Assembly: GCA_015680685.1 (NCBI GenBank)
Contig: MNCI01010070.1
Span: 68,835-132,834 of the forward strand
DNA from: Gnetum montanum
Lineage: Eukaryota; Streptophyta; Gnetopsida; Gnetales; Gnetaceae
Length of the DNA: 64,000 nucleotides
Direction of reading: 5' to 3'
This document shows, one piece after another, positions 10,901 through 23,561 of the stretch (position 1 is its first letter; each line of letters starts with the position of its first letter). The notes under the pieces are model-generated. The model saw only the letters and a list, made by a program, of their open reading frames with translations. It had not been told where the DNA came from and did not search any database. Position numbers and translations under genes: made by a program.

Positions 10901-13019
10901 GGCAAGGAATTCCCTTACCCTAGGAAAAAACTATAGTGATAGGAAGTGGAGTGTTGGCCTTTGGGTGGCCAATGTAGCATAGAATGCCCACCAAATTAAT
11001 GATAATGAGTATGGGCTTCAAGAAGACCCAACATGGCCAAAGCAAAAACATTATGACCAATTAGAATTTCTTAACAAGTTTGGAAAAACATCCTAGTAGG
11101 GCGTGAAATTAGCCTATGTAAAAAGCTCTAAGGTTTTTATTCAAGTTTGCTTAAGAAATTCCACAAAAAAACATTGTTATAACCTTTCATAGAATTTTAC
11201 TTCATAGATAAACTATTGTAGCCAAAATTTCATAACCAAAATCAAGGTTTAGTTTAAACCATGCATAAACTTAGAAAAAGCATTAAAACTTAGAAAAAAT
11301 AGCCATAGTAAAAGGCTTGCTAAAAATAGTAAATGCCTTTACTTTTCTTAAAAAAAACTTTAAAACATAATTTTTTCATATTTAACAATCCTCAAAGGCA
11401 TGGAAATTGATAAGAAGAATTTCTACACATATCAATCACATCCATCCCCAAAGAGGTAAAGTGCTACAACCAAAATGTAACCTTATTCACATAATTTAGC
11501 CAAAAAATTCATTAAAAATTCATATAAGCTCCGATTTTAGTGATTCCACCATGGAAGGAATCCTAAAATCACAAGCTTGGAAACCATGACTATTAAGATT
11601 AGAGATACATAACCATTTTTTACATGAAACATAGAAAAATCTAGCAAAAACCATAGTCATCACCATTAGCCCCCTTTCACGTAGGGTTGGTAAAAAAAAT
11701 TGTCAAAGTTTCATTTGAGCTCCAAACAGAGTGATTTCATCACTGTTTGAAATGTCAAATCAAGTTCTACACACCTATCTTAACAAAAATTCAAAACACT
11801 AGCCATTTATTTAGAAAAAATTCACCAATTTGGATAAAAGTATGGAAATAGCACAAATCTCCGACATAGGCTTAATAAAAAATTCATTAAAAATTTGTTA
11901 CAAACCTAATCGAAGTGGTTCCACCTCTCTTAGAAAGATAAATCCAAGACCTAACAATACATAACCAAAAAATAGCCAAAAACCTTGCTATTTGCTTAGA
12001 AAAAATTCATGAATTTTCATGGAATTCTAAAAAAATGACACAAAAAACCTAACTGCATGACCTTGCAAAAATAGCCATAACTTAATCTTTTCAAAGCTAA
12101 ATTAAAGGAAAAAATAGCCATTGGAAAGATTAAATGTAGGGATAAAAATACATAGCATGAAATTTTAAAAATATGCAACCATTTTCTTAAGAAAAAACAC
12201 ATAATTTTGCTTGCTTTTTCATGAAACAATCAATAAAAGGTTAAAACCCAACTTAACATAGTATTAGAGAAATAGCGAAAACAACCAAAATGATCAATAT
12301 CCATTTTAAAAAACACCAAAATAAGGGGTTTTTATTTTTTTTTAGAATTAAATTTTGATGAAAATTAATGCCTATAATTGACAAAAATGGCCCTATCCCC
12401 AAATTTTGGAAAAAAAAGAGCATGAAAATAGCAAGCCTGATTTTAAAACCAAATCTACCAATGCCAAAACAATGAAAAAACCATAGAAATGCATAGAAAT
12501 GGCACAAATAAGAGAGGGGATTTCATCAGAATTTCATTTTACCCCCTCTATCAATGTAGATTTGAAAAAATGACCCACACATGGCAAGAAAGACAAGAAA
12601 AACAATTATAAGCGAAAGCAAAAATGGGTAGAACTGCCTACCTTGAAGTAGCAACAGATGAGGGCTGGATGGAGATAGGCCTAGGAAGCCATAACATATC
12701 CCTTCCCTACTCATCTACCTTTTGAATCCATGGGTTTATGCTTTTCCCTTCATGTTGCTTTGGTGCCATGGTAGACTCAATGCTTGGAATGTTGGAAACT
12801 AAGGAGAATAGGAGTTCAACACTAGCTACAAGGTTTGAGGCTTCCATGCTTAAATTTATGCTCTCTATAATAAGAAATCTCTACAAATGATCTCCTCCAA
12901 TTTTCTATTTATGAAAAATGGAATTATGATCAAAAACTTGCAAAATTTGACAATAAAAATCACATCTAAACCGAAGTGCCCATCTCTATACCCCAATTGC
13001 CCATTTAAAGCACCATAAC
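10901..13019. repeat. AT-rich non-coding region with ~180-bp degenerate repeats (clearest 11515-12050)
   Basis: No genes. Phrases recur at about 180-bp intervals. CTCCGATTTTAGTGATTCCACC (11530 area) corresponds to CTCCAAACAGAGTGATTTCATC (11720) and to AATCGAAGTGGTTCCACC (11908). TTTAGAAAAAATTCACC (11812) corresponds to TTAGAAAAAATTCATG (11996). I see three to four units. Elsewhere the tract is A-rich with scattered AAATAGCCA words. Confidence 0.5.
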
Positions 13020-16000
13020 TCCAAGTGCAGTGAAGTGCATTAGGGGAAAGCCTCTTCCACACTAATATTGGTAGGATTTAGGTTAAAAATTCAAAATTTT
13101 AAAATTTTATATGTTGCACGCCACCATACACCTTCCCTCTTAGCCAAAAAATTGCATCAATGCTAAGTTTTGAATACTTTTAACACCTAGAAAAATAACC
13201 AAGCCTTACCTCCCATGCATCCATTCTAGAAATATCATACCTAGCATGGATACATGACTCCCACTGCCTAAAAACATTAAGACATAGCTATTTTTCTATT
13301 TTTAGTAACTAAAACCTATCTTTTTCAACCTCAGGTTCTCAAAAGGGATAGAACATGAAAAAAACTTGAAAAACATGGGTTTCCACGTTGAGGAAATATT
13401 GACCAACATGGAAGAAGGGGGGTAACACCCATTCATATCTTCCAACACTCATATAGCCCAAGTTTGACCCCTAAAGTAGGTCCATATGACCTAGAACCCC
13501 TCCAAGCAAACCTCATAGCCCCAGAACCTTACCAAACTTAGTCAAAACTAGCTGAAACCTTAGGATTTGGTAGTTCCAAACTAGGGGAGACATCATCAAC
13601 ATTGAGCCTCTCATCCCCAACATGGATGGATGTGTGGAAGCTAAAAATGACCTAAGTTAACTATCTAGTAGCCATTTCTCAAAGTCCAGTGACCCCTAGG
13701 CCCTGCCTAAACCCTTTGGAGCATTCAAATGTCTCAAAGGTAGTTAAATAAGGTACAAAAATACCATTCCCATCTTATTCATGCTAGGGCTATCATGCCT
13801 AGCATAGAAGAAAGGAAGATACTACATGAGGCACTTAGGGGCCTCCAAATTATTGAATTTTATCACCTAATATTGATCGTTGACACAAACAACCTTGGAG
13901 GTTGACATACATGGTCAATCAAGTGTTGAACTAGTCTATATCTAACTTTCATGGTTCTTCCCTACTAGGGGAGATCTTTTTCACATTTCTTAGCATGGAA
14001 AGTAGGAGGATGGAGCTAGGAGATTTAGTGGGGATCCCAGAAACAAGAAAAAAAATATTAGATTATCTCAAACTAATACTAGAACCTTCACAATCTTTTT
14101 GGATGCTACTAGAATGCCAAAAATTAGTAAAACTCAATCCCTTAAGATTTTTTCACACTGGGAAGCACTTCCTCCATGTTGATCATTGTAGTCTCAACAT
14201 GGATGGAAGGAGAAAAGCCAAAACCATTGAAGTTTTTATGCAGTTTGACTTTTAAAAGCAACCCAAATCTTTCAAGAGCCACCAAACTTCCATAAGTTAC
14301 ATGGAACAGCCAAAACTTGTTCCTCTTATGTTCTCTACATTGGGGAGGATCCCATCTAGTGTGGATGGAGAGGGAAAGGCCTAAAACCCCTTCCATAACC
14401 CTCAAAATAATCATATCTCTATCCTAGGCATCGATAGTCAACACTAGCAACCTTGTGGATATACATGCATAGGAAAAACTAGCAAAAATTTAAAAAAAAT
14501 TAGGGTCCCCTAAGTCCTCCACACTAGGAGCCACCTCTTCCACACTAGCTAGCATAGAAGAAAGGAGTAAACTTTTGGGAAACCTCAAAATAGCCTTTAG
14601 ATACACTAAATAGTAGACAAAAAGCCTTGTGTGTGTCTTGGAACCTTGTATACATATCCTAAGACCTTCAAACCTGTCAAAGTTGACTATAAATAGCCAA
14701 AAACTCTTTCCTTCAAATTTTTCATACTAAGCATGGAAACATCAAAAAATCACTTGATATCCCTCAAAAAAATTAAATTTTGACACCAAGCATCAATAAT
14801 TTATGCTAGCAACCTTAGAGACTCTAATGCACAGTTGGAACCAATAAAAATTAGTAAAAAATATGGTCCCCTCATTCCTCCATGTTGAGAGCTTTCTCTT
14901 CCACATTGACTAGCATGGGAGAAAGGGGGAAACTCTAGGAGGACTTCAAAATGACCTTTAAACACCTCAAGTAAAGACCCTATAGCCTTACATGAATCCT
15001 AAGACTATTTTCACACCTTTTGGAGCCCTCAAACCCTATAAAAGTGACTCTAATTGGCTAAAAAACACCTAAAACACTAGTTTTTTGACCTTAGCACCTC
15101 TGGAAGTGGATATGCACAGTCAATTGTGATTTGAATTGGTCTAGATTTGGGATACACTAGATAGGACACCCTCCATAATAGGTAGCATGGAAATATGGGG
15201 GAAAAGGCTACCTTTCCACTCTTTATGATAAGATAATACTCCTGGGAGCCAAAGACCTATGTCGAAGAACCCTAGGACCTCATAACATTAAGAGTTTTCC
15301 TGTTTGAACTTATTTTGACCTCCAAAACTCATTCCCCATAATCCTCCATGCTAGAGAAATTTCCTTAGCATGGAAATATGGAGTAAGACCTTAGATGCAC
15401 TTGAATGACCTCCAATTGTATCCCAAATTAGCTAGAAACTTGCAAACTCATGACCTATAGCCCTAGCAGCCTTGTAGCCTAGTTAATGTGCTCCCAAACC
15501 ATCATGAATTCATGGAACAATTTTCCTTCCATTTTTCCACATTGGGAATTATATTCTTAGTGTGGAAGAAGTGGGGAAATCCATTTCAACATTTTTTGAC
15601 ATCCAAAACCAACTCCAATGGCCTCAAAATGAAGCTAGATGATTCACAACTTCTAGATCTAGGTTCTAGGTACTTTTTCACTATGTTTGATCTTGGTTTT
15701 ACTTGGATTTTTATTCTCCATGTTGAACCCCCTCTCTTTCATGCTAGCTAGCATGGAAACAAGGGGGAAGGCTGTAAAACCTACTTTTAGCCTTTATAGA
15801 CGTCTAGAGTGCCCAAGTTTAATAGACTTGGCCTTATGCTACCTTGGGGAGGCCCTAAGACCTTAATTTTGGACCTCTAGATGCTCCAAAACCTACTTCC
15901 CTTGGTTTCCACACTAAGGGTCCCTCCTTCCACACTAGCTAGCGTGAAAATAGGTGGGGCTTAGCATGGAAGCTTTAAAACTGTTCATTTTCATGTCCAA

Positions 16001-16050
16001 ATAGCCCAAAAATAACCTTGACTAACATCCAAACTTACCTAATAGCCTAA
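13020..16050. repeat. ~185-bp degenerate satellite-like array, about 15 units
   Basis: A landmark of the form TCCACACTAGCTAGCATGGAA followed by a G-rich run recurs near 13045, 13235, 13405, 13615, 13795, 13985, 14190, 14350, 14545, 14720, 14905, 15185, 15365, 15555, 15745 and 15930. Steps are mostly 170-210 bp, with one wider step of about 280. Between landmarks each unit carries CCTCAAAATGACCTTT-like and CCCTAGGACCTTG-like phrases. Units are strongly diverged, so the array is old. It lies directly upstream of the plus-strand pol at 16.6 kb, where a gag-protease would be expected. Confidence 0.7.
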
Positions 16051-16641
16051 ACCATGTCCTAATAAGGTCTAAAATTGGTAAAACCTAATCCTTTTTTACC
16101 TATATTAGCCAAATTTTACCATATGTAGCCTATTTTACTTGATTTTTGCCTTATTACATGATGCTTAGACCTATTTTTGACCTTGTGTTGCATTTTTAAC
16201 CTTTTTGACCTTCTTGTGACCTTTATGTAGTCTTATATTTTGTTTATTTGCCTTATTTTAGCCTTATTTTACTTTTTTTATACTTTTATTGGTATCAAAT
16301 AGTTGGTTTTGATCTTTCTTGATCATTATTTGACACCATGTAACCATGACCAGCTAAGGCCTACAACTAGTGAAATTGTGATCTTTGTTAATCATTTGTA
16401 GTCTTATTTCTTATACTTTACTTTGTTTAACCTTGTTTTGACCTTTATTTGGCCCTTATTGCACTTTTTTTTCTTGTTGACACTCTATTTATAGCATTGG
16501 ATGACCTTATTTGCATTAGATTAGCATATATTTGTAGCATTTTAGCATTATTTATTTACTTTTACCTAGATACCAGTTAATGTGCTTATGGTTGACATGC
16601 AAGACCAAATTATGAGCACTTGGAAGTAGATTATTTTACCT
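16051..16641. other. T-rich spacer before the 16.6-kb pol
   Basis: Simple-looking sequence built from TTGACCTTATTT and TTTTACC words. No gene, and no clear terminal signal. Confidence 0.4.
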
Positions 16642-17860
16642 TTGAGCCTAAGTGGGCCTCATGGTGATGTTGAACAACACATCGACCCTAATTTCCTTGA
16701 TCTTGAGCTTGAATGTCTTGTCGACCATGTAGCCTCAATAGAGAAACCTCTAGAATGGCCTAAAAACCTACTCAAGACCCTTGACTTGGAGGTGGATGAC
16801 ATAACCAAAGACTCTCTAATTGAGGTTCACACAATGGTGAGAAGAAAACCCTTAAACTAAGTTCCTCATTGGAACCTCAATATGCTCAAGACATCACCAA
16901 AGTCCTACAAGATAATATTAAAGCCTTTGCTTGGTCATATGAAGATATGCCAGGCTTAGATCCATGTTTGGTACAACATAACATCATACTTAACCATAGC
17001 ATTAGACCAGTTAAGCATAAAGTATGCAATATTAGACCTAATTTGGCCTTGGCAATTCATGATGAAATCTTAAAGCTCTACAAGATGGTTTCATTTGGAC
17101 TATTGACTACATAGAATGGGTGTTCAACATAGTGTTAGTCCCTATGAAAAATGGGAGTATCTATATTTGCATCAATTTCTGAGACCTAGATAAAGCAACT
17201 ATCAAGGATGACTTTCCTTTGCCTAGTATTGATCAACTTATTGATATTATGGCTGGACATGCCTTGTCATCCTTTATGGATGATTTCTTGGGGTACAACT
17301 AGATTAGGATCAACCCATAACACCAACTTAGCATAACCTTCATGACCCCTTAGGGTACCTTCTACTATACCATGATGCCCTTTGGCTTTAAGAACGTGGA
17401 AGAAACCTATCAATGAGCCATGATCAATATCTTTAGCGATTACATGCTATATTTTCTCAATGATTACATAGATGATATAGCCATAAAATATAAAGTGGCC
17501 AGTGATCATGCTAATGACCTAGTTCTTGTGCTTAAATGATGTCTCAAGTATGAACTTAGGCTCAATCCCAAGAAATGTGTCTTTGGTATCAAGGCAAGTA
17601 AGATGCTTAGCTTTGTAGTATCTAAAGTAGGGATATGTGTTAATCCTGATAAGATTAAGGCCATATCCAAATTAGAAATGCCTACAACCTTAAGGAGCTT
17701 TCGGGATTACAGGGTAGATTAGAGTTTATTCATAGGTTTATTGCTAGGTTTACAAATAAGTTATAGCCCATGTAGCACTTACTTAATAAATGGGATCACT
17801 ATGAGTGGATAACTTAATGCCAAGAGGCCTTTGAAAATCTTAGGTAATAGTTCACACAAC
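16642..17860 (+). pseudogene. Ty3/gypsy Tat-like reverse transcriptase remnant (element 2)
   Basis: Start of the pol region of an LTR retrotransposon. The leading segment holds EPQYAQDITKVLQDN, AFAWSYEDMPGLDP and DEILKLYK, the hallmark pre-RT block of plant Ty3 elements. RT blocks follow in several frames: DFPLPSIDQL, SSFMDDFLGYN (usual glycine changed to Asp), GTFYYTMMPFGFKN, and the catalytic box YIDD at 17465-17476. The YIDD aspartates survive, but the frame is broken by a shift at about 16860 and many stops. Downstream LNPKKCVFGI and EMPTTLRSF mark the connection to RNase H. No gag or protease was found upstream; the 185-bp array occupies that place. Confidence 0.85.
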
Positions 17861-18900
17861 TACTGATGGTCTATCCTCTACAAGAGGTTAAACCATTCTA
17901 CATCTACCTTGTCATCTTCGACACATCCATTACTTCTCTAGTTTGTCAAAAATAAGATAATAGAGTAGATATGCCTATATACTACCTTAGCCATGCATTA
18001 GTTGCACATGATACTTGATCAACTGAAGTGGAGAAGTATTATCTAGCACTAGTCTTCTCATTGAAGAAGTGGGAACACTATCTTTTCAAGGCAAGTCAAT
18101 GTCATTTGCAAGGATAACATGCTTAGAGCCATAACAACCAACATTTACAAAAGTAGCCATATAGCCAAACGGAAAGCCATAATCACATAGTTTGACCTTC
18201 ATTATATCTCTTAATCCTCAACGAAAGGTCAAGGTATAGTTGTACAACTCATAGTTTCACCTATTGATGACCAAGCAACCATAGATCTTGAGTTCCCTAA
18301 TGAGAACATTAACACCATTATCCAAGTGTTCAATGATTATGATGTGGTCATGCACTTTGATGGAGCTTCAACTACCCATGGGTCCAATGCTGCTACCATT
18401 ATAACATTTTTGTCTAGTGAAATTTGATCCTTCACCTCTCATTTTGAGTTCTCATGTACCAATAACATAGTAGAGTATGAGCGCTTGATCAAAGAGATTA
18501 TGATAGCTTGTGACCTAGGAATTAGATGCTTAATGATCAAAGGTGATTCACAACTTATGGTTAACCAAGTAACCAAGGTCTATATGTGTAAAGCCAAACA
18601 ATTATAACCATACAGTGACCTAGGGAAGTAATTGTTAAAATAATTCATATATGTTGATATCCAATACATACCTTGAAATATGAATGCCATAGTTGATGCA
18701 ATCACAATGTTAGTCCTCAGTGTTACGCCAAATGTGTTTAGTAAGTTGTCCATCCTAACCATGAATTGTGCTACTCCCATCACACAAAACACAAAGGATA
18801 CCTTTGTGGTCATTGTTCATACTACTCCTACCAAGGAATGGTATGATGATATCAAATTTTATCTTATGCATGGTGAATCCTCATAAGGCCTAACTATTGA
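17861..18900 (+). pseudogene. RNase H plus archaeal-type RNase H remnants (element 2)
   Basis: Two RNase H domains in a row, as in Tat-lineage elements. The first is the retroviral-type domain (FDTSITSLV, YYLSHALVAHDT, STEVEKYYLALVFSLKKW; about 17900-18110). The second is the archaeal-like domain (HFDGASTTHGSNAA at about 18355, NNIVEYERLIKEIMIA at 18460, MIKGDSQLMVNQV at 18535), with the Asp, Glu and Asp positions visible. The order RT-RH-aRH-INT is the usual one for this lineage. Multiple stops. The segment 18680-18886 is an open linker toward integrase. Confidence 0.75.
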
Positions 18901-20041
18901 TTAGGAGGACATTATAGGTAAGCAATTGAAGTAGTATGTCATAGTAGGTGATAATACATTATGTCAACAATTCTATGATGGCATACTCCTAAAGTGCTCA
19001 GGTAAAACCAAAGCCAAAATAGTCCTAGGGGAGGTTCATGAGGGTTTTTGTGAAGGACATATAGGACCTAGAGCCATGGCTACTAAGATTATATGGTTAT
19101 ACTACTATTGAACCCATACGAAAAATGACTACCTATAAAAGATTAAGCATTGTGACACATGCCAATGGTATAAAAACCTTATACAAGTACCACCAACTGA
19201 GTTGCATACCACATAGATCACTTCACCATTTCAACAATGGGGTTTGCTTATCATTGTACCTATAATGCCTAAGTATTTTGCACAACATAGCTTCATCTTC
19301 ACTACAACCAAATACATTACCAAGTGGTTTTGCAAATTCATCCTAGATAACACTGTAGCCTATTTTGGCATACCCATGATCATAGTTACAGATAATGAAC
19401 CACAATTTAGTAGTCAAGAAACAAAAAATTTCTATCATGACCTAGGCATTAAGCATTCTTTCTCATCACCTTATTATCCTCAAATTAATGGACAAGTAGA
19501 AGCAAGCAACAAGGCCATCATCAACTTACTCAAGAAGATGCTCAACAATAGCAAGTACAAATGGCATGAGTGGCTTGTCCATGCACTATGGGCCTATAGA
19601 ATGACCTATCGCATAGTAACTAGTGTAACCCCTTATAGCTTAGTCTATGATTTTGAAGCTATTTTACCACTTGAACTAAAAGTTTCATCACTCAAAGTAG
19701 CCTTGATCAACTTCATCAATGATGAGCAAAATAAGAAGTTACAAACAGCAGTGCTAGACTAGGTGGAGGAGCAATGTAATCAAGCACTTGCTTGCATCGA
19801 ACACTATCAGGAGAGGTAGAAGTGGTAGCATCACCATAACTTAACCATGTGTAAGAGAAAATAAGGTGATCTAGTTCTTAGAGCCATCCATGAACATGTG
19901 AATAAATTCTCAACCAATTGGGAAGGATCCTTACTTGTTACTAGAGCCTATGGTAATGGAGCATTTAAGATAGCTGACATGGATGGAAATGAGTTAGCTA
20001 ATTCAATCAATCATTCCTATCTAAAGCCATACTACATGTAG
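18901..20041 (+). pseudogene. Integrase remnant (element 2)
   Basis: The zinc-binding end is marked by HEGFCEGHIGPRAMATKI and HCDTCQWYKN. The catalytic core is open from 19244 to 19762. The first catalytic Asp is lost (WGLLII where WGLDII-type sequence is expected). The second is kept in VTDNEPQF, though its glycine is changed to Glu. The Glu is kept in NGQVEASNKA. The C-terminal domain ends NHSYLKPYYM at TAG 20039-20041. The 172-codon open stretch is the longest surviving piece of this element. It is not functional because of upstream stops and the lost Asp. Confidence 0.85.
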
Positions 20042-20083
20042 CTGATAATCATCAATAAGCAAGCCTATTTTCAATGGCTTACT

Positions 20084-20225
20084 AAGGCCTAAAACTAGTG
20101 ATATGGTCTATCGAGAGCTGTTATGACCTTAAACTAGCAACATAGCATACCAAAGCCTTAAATTGATACCATGGCCCACTACAACCTCAAGCTAGCAACA
20201 TTGTGCATTTGCAATGGTGTTTTGT
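20084..20225. repeat. ~30-40-bp degenerate repeat after element 2 pol
   Basis: Phrases of the form GCCTTAAACTAGCAACATGG recur about four times at 30-40-bp intervals. A similar phrase lies before the pol (about 16363), so it may be an element-specific untranslated repeat. Confidence 0.4.
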
Positions 20226-20227
20226 AT

Positions 20228-20273
20228 TCTTTGTTGGTGCCTCTTAAGTCAGTCCTCTAAACACCAACAAAGA
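20228..20273. other. Perfect 12-bp inverted repeat (hairpin)
   Basis: TCTTTGTTGGTG at 20228-20239 pairs perfectly with CACCAACAAAGA at 20262-20273 around a 22-bp loop. It lies in the 3' untranslated region of element 2. No T-run follows, and the role is unknown. Confidence 0.6.
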
Positions 20274-20279
20274 GGTATC

Positions 20280-21284
20280 ATTGAAACACCATAAAAATTT
20301 GTGTGTTATGGCTAATTTTCATCGTGTAGCTTTCACCTCATGAAACTTGAGGCAAAACTTCATTGTAAATGGGAAGATTGGAATACATAAGGGACAATCT
20401 GACATATTCCATACTTTTGAGCTGAAAAATGCCACTTAAGTGGTCAAAGCCTCATTCCTTAAGTGAAAAAAGTCATCTAGTATCTATATGTAGGCTTGGG
20501 ATGGTTTAAATTACCTTTTGGGATGCCAAAAATGTTAATTTGATGGGTGGTTTTATGGAGGTTATATACTTTTCTATGCTGATTACAAACTCTTTGGCAA
20601 TTCAATACTTTTGGAATTTATCACACTTGAGTATTTTCAAGCACTCAAGAGCTTTGGCAATCTCCCATGCTTGCATTCTCTTGAACCCTAGCATGGAAGC
20701 CTTGTAGCCTTTCCAAACCACCCACCCACCAACACCCCCTCCCACCCCCCAAACTTGTAGATTTTTAGTGTCAATGTTGCATTTTTGGGATTTTCAAATC
20801 TCAGTGTGGAGCAATCTAGTAATCAAATTTTTCACTTTTCTCACCCCCTAGCAGTAACCCAAGTTGCAAATCTAAGGTTGTGGAAAAGGAGATTTGAAAG
20901 CACTAAGGGTGGCTGAACATCTAGATCATGAAGTAGATCACATTTGCTTCAATGGGCTCAGAATTCCTGCCCCAGTGAACCCCCTTCTACTCTCTCAAGG
21001 ACAACACTTCTACATATCCCTAAACTTATTCTTTATTTTTTTAAATAAAGTTTCAAAATTTTAGTTTGTGTTCAACATATTTTGCTTTTAATTTTCATAT
21101 CTATATTTTTCATTATTTGCATCATTTGTTTTGCATTCTGTAAGTCCCTAGGTGATCTTCTAGATCATCCAGGGCACCTAGAATTCCATTTTTTGGAGTC
21201 CTTGAGGATTTTGGGTTGATGCTAGTATGCTAGATCTATTGGTTTTCTAGCAACCAACTTTTCCAATTGCAACACCATTAATTA
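20280..21284. other. Non-coding, with a C-rich tract
   Basis: No gene seen. A C-rich stretch (CCACCCACCCACC, then CCCCCTCCCACCCCCC) spans about 20718-20752. Probably the 3' UTR or LTR of element 2, but no LTR end could be fixed. Confidence 0.35.
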
Positions 21285-21487
21285 TGAAAGTAGACACACT
21301 ACTTACTCGTTAACATGTTAATATACTTTAATTTTATAGATAAAGTAGCTAAACTTCCATGAACTTTTGCCCTTTTTCTACTTGTAGGCTACCTTGCATC
21401 CACCAATAACATTTGGATTTTAATAAAACCTAAACATTAATTTATAATTTTTTCTCTGTAATATAGCATAAATGTGTCCACATTTCA
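21285..21487. repeat. ~200-bp dispersed repeat, copy 1 (short LTR or MITE)
   Basis: Shares about 195 bp with 30820-31020, with sharp ends in both copies. It begins TGAAAGTAGACACA and ends TGTGTCCACATTTCA, so the ends form an imperfect ~14-bp inverted repeat flanked by TA on each side, as in a MITE. Its position flanking the minus-strand element and a purine-tract-like AAAAGAGGGGG (minus strand, 21490-21500) instead suggest short LTRs. Unresolved. Confidence 0.6.
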
Positions 21488-21661
21488 TACCCCCTCTTTT
21501 GTACCTTCATTGAGAAACATATATTTTATTGGAAACATATTCTTTTTACATAGAAACAAAATCATTTTTAAGAAAAAATTTCATCAAAGTTAAGGTTTGA
21601 TGAAATAAAAACCTCATTCCTAATAAAACTTAGGAAACTATACAAATACAATCTCATACAA

Positions 21662-21984
21662 CTATTCTATAAGTGGGAAAAGAATAGTTAAAGTAACTCT
21701 TTTAGGGATTTTCATATTGTGAACCCTTTCATATATAATTTCAATAGTGATGAATGCTCTTCTTTCCTCTTCTTGCCTAGTTGAAGCCTCAACTTGGTCT
21801 TCATCTTTGTCTTCAACAAATTTATTTGTCTCTTTCCCATCCAACTCTTTGGCTACTGATTTTTGAGGTTCTCCCCAACTAGTTACTTTAGTATCTTGAG
21901 ACATAAAAGCCTCTTCCTAAAAATCATTTATTTGACTCTCCTTGTTATTCATCTTCGGTGGTGCATTCATGAAAGCTTCCCCAA
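21662..21984 (-). CDS. Unknown acidic ORF downstream of integrase (element 3)
   Basis: A hydrophilic reading frame, rich in Glu, Asp and Lys (WGEPQKSVAKELDGKETN, EEERRAFITIEIIYERV). The open part is 21662-21904, with likely upstream continuation past a stop to about 21984. It lies between the integrase remnant and the 21.3-kb repeat on the same strand. Not recognised; it may be a variable C-terminal tail of the element's polyprotein. Confidence 0.3.
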
Positions 21985-22299
21985 TCATTGAAATGTATAG
22001 AAAATCCACCAGTGAGAAATCTAAACTCAGCTAAAAGTCAAGGTAAGAAAGGGCTTTCACTAGATGCTCCACGAGTGGTTGCCTTACAATAGGCTCTCAA
22101 GACATGCTCTAAGTAGCATCCCATAGCATATGGGATAAAAGGCCTTCTTGTTTCCATCTTTCCAAGAACTATCCTTCAACCTCATACTTAAACACTTTAC
22201 TTGCTCTTCTCACTTAATTATTGAATTGAGAAGTGATGTATTTCCAAGAAATTCACATCTCCTTATATAGTGTTAGGTGAATTTAAAATTCCCATCAAT

Positions 22300-23561
22300 C
22301 TTACTAATCAACTTTGACAGTTAGCCAAAACTTATTTCATTGCCATCATCATACAATTGGCTAATTCAAATACCACTTTTTGGTTGTTGAAATTAATTCA
22401 CCANGAATATTATATAAGTATATATATATATATATATATAAAGTTTCATATGTAAAACATTATACAAAAACTACAATTCCATCCCACTTAACATCGATAA
22501 CTTGTAGGTGTCCTTTGATAATTGTTTCTTGACTTAAAATGGACTAGTCCATATTGTTGAAAACATATTTGGCTTCTTCATATTTCATAATAATACTAGA
22601 TTGTTGACTTTGAAAGTTCATTTTAGAGCCTTTCTACCAAATCACTTTTTAACTTGAGAAGCATTCTATAATAAATTATCCTTAACTTTGTCCATTTCGG
22701 CTTCTCTTTTGATGAGTAAGGTCATGAAACTTCTATTTTTATCAGTTTTTTCACTATATTTTTGCACAATATCTAATGCCCAAACTTATAATCTTGTTTG
22801 TAATTCTTGTAGGTAAATCATAGACTACATTATAAGCTTATCTCCCAATAGCCTTCTTAAATCTAATATAATTGGTCCATAATGTAGATTGTCAGTAATC
22901 AATCCAATTTCCTAGATTCCCATCTATTGACTTCTTAATGTATGAAATAAGCTTTTTATTTGTAGAGTCAGCTAAGCCATTTTATTGAGGATAATAATTT
23001 GAAGAAGAAAATAGAAAGATGGATTTTTTGATGTCCATGTTATAAATTCCTTAGATTGAAAAGTAGGTCCATGATCATATACCAACACTTTAGGTAAACC
23101 AAAAAGACTTAGAGTTTGATCTTTCAAGAACTTAATCATTTCTTATGCTAAACTTTTCCTTAGAGCCTTAGCTTCAGATCATTTGGTAAAGTAATCAATA
23201 GCTATGAGAATAAACTTATGTCTGGCTCTCAAAGGGGTAATTGTACTAATAAAATCTAAGCCCCATTGCTAAAATGGTCTATCCACAATTACTAATTTAA
23301 GGGAGCTCTAGCCTTTTTGATTTTCAGTTCATGAATTTGACATTTGTAACATCTTTGAATCCTTGATTTAATATCTTGGTACATACTCAGCCAATAAAAA
23401 GCGTAGTGAAGTATATGTTGAATAATAGACTTAGGAGATTCATAAAATAAATTAGAATGATCATGGAATTGTTCTACCATAGGACTAATTTGATCATTAT
23501 AAACACATTTCAAAAAAAGTCCTCTAAGATCCTTTCTATATAAGATTCCATCTTTAATCAC
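22300..23561 (-). pseudogene. Ty3/gypsy integrase remnant (element 3)
   Basis: The N-terminal zinc domain is in the open stretch 23292-23561: a His pair around FHDHSN, then AFYWLSMYQDIKSRIQ and CYKCQ. The core follows with FQQWGLDFI (first Asp kept), FILIAIDYFTK and VYDHGPTF (second Asp kept; the usual DNG is DHG). The Glu-bearing block was not found and the frame dissolves below about 22900. An (AT)n run and one undetermined base lie at its far end. Confidence 0.75.
22404..22440. repeat. (TA)11 microsatellite with adjacent N
   Basis: Perfect TA repeat 22419-22440. An undetermined base is at 22404, suggesting an assembly weak point. A second N lies at 38825, and a second TA run at 29591-29606. 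Confidence 0.9.
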
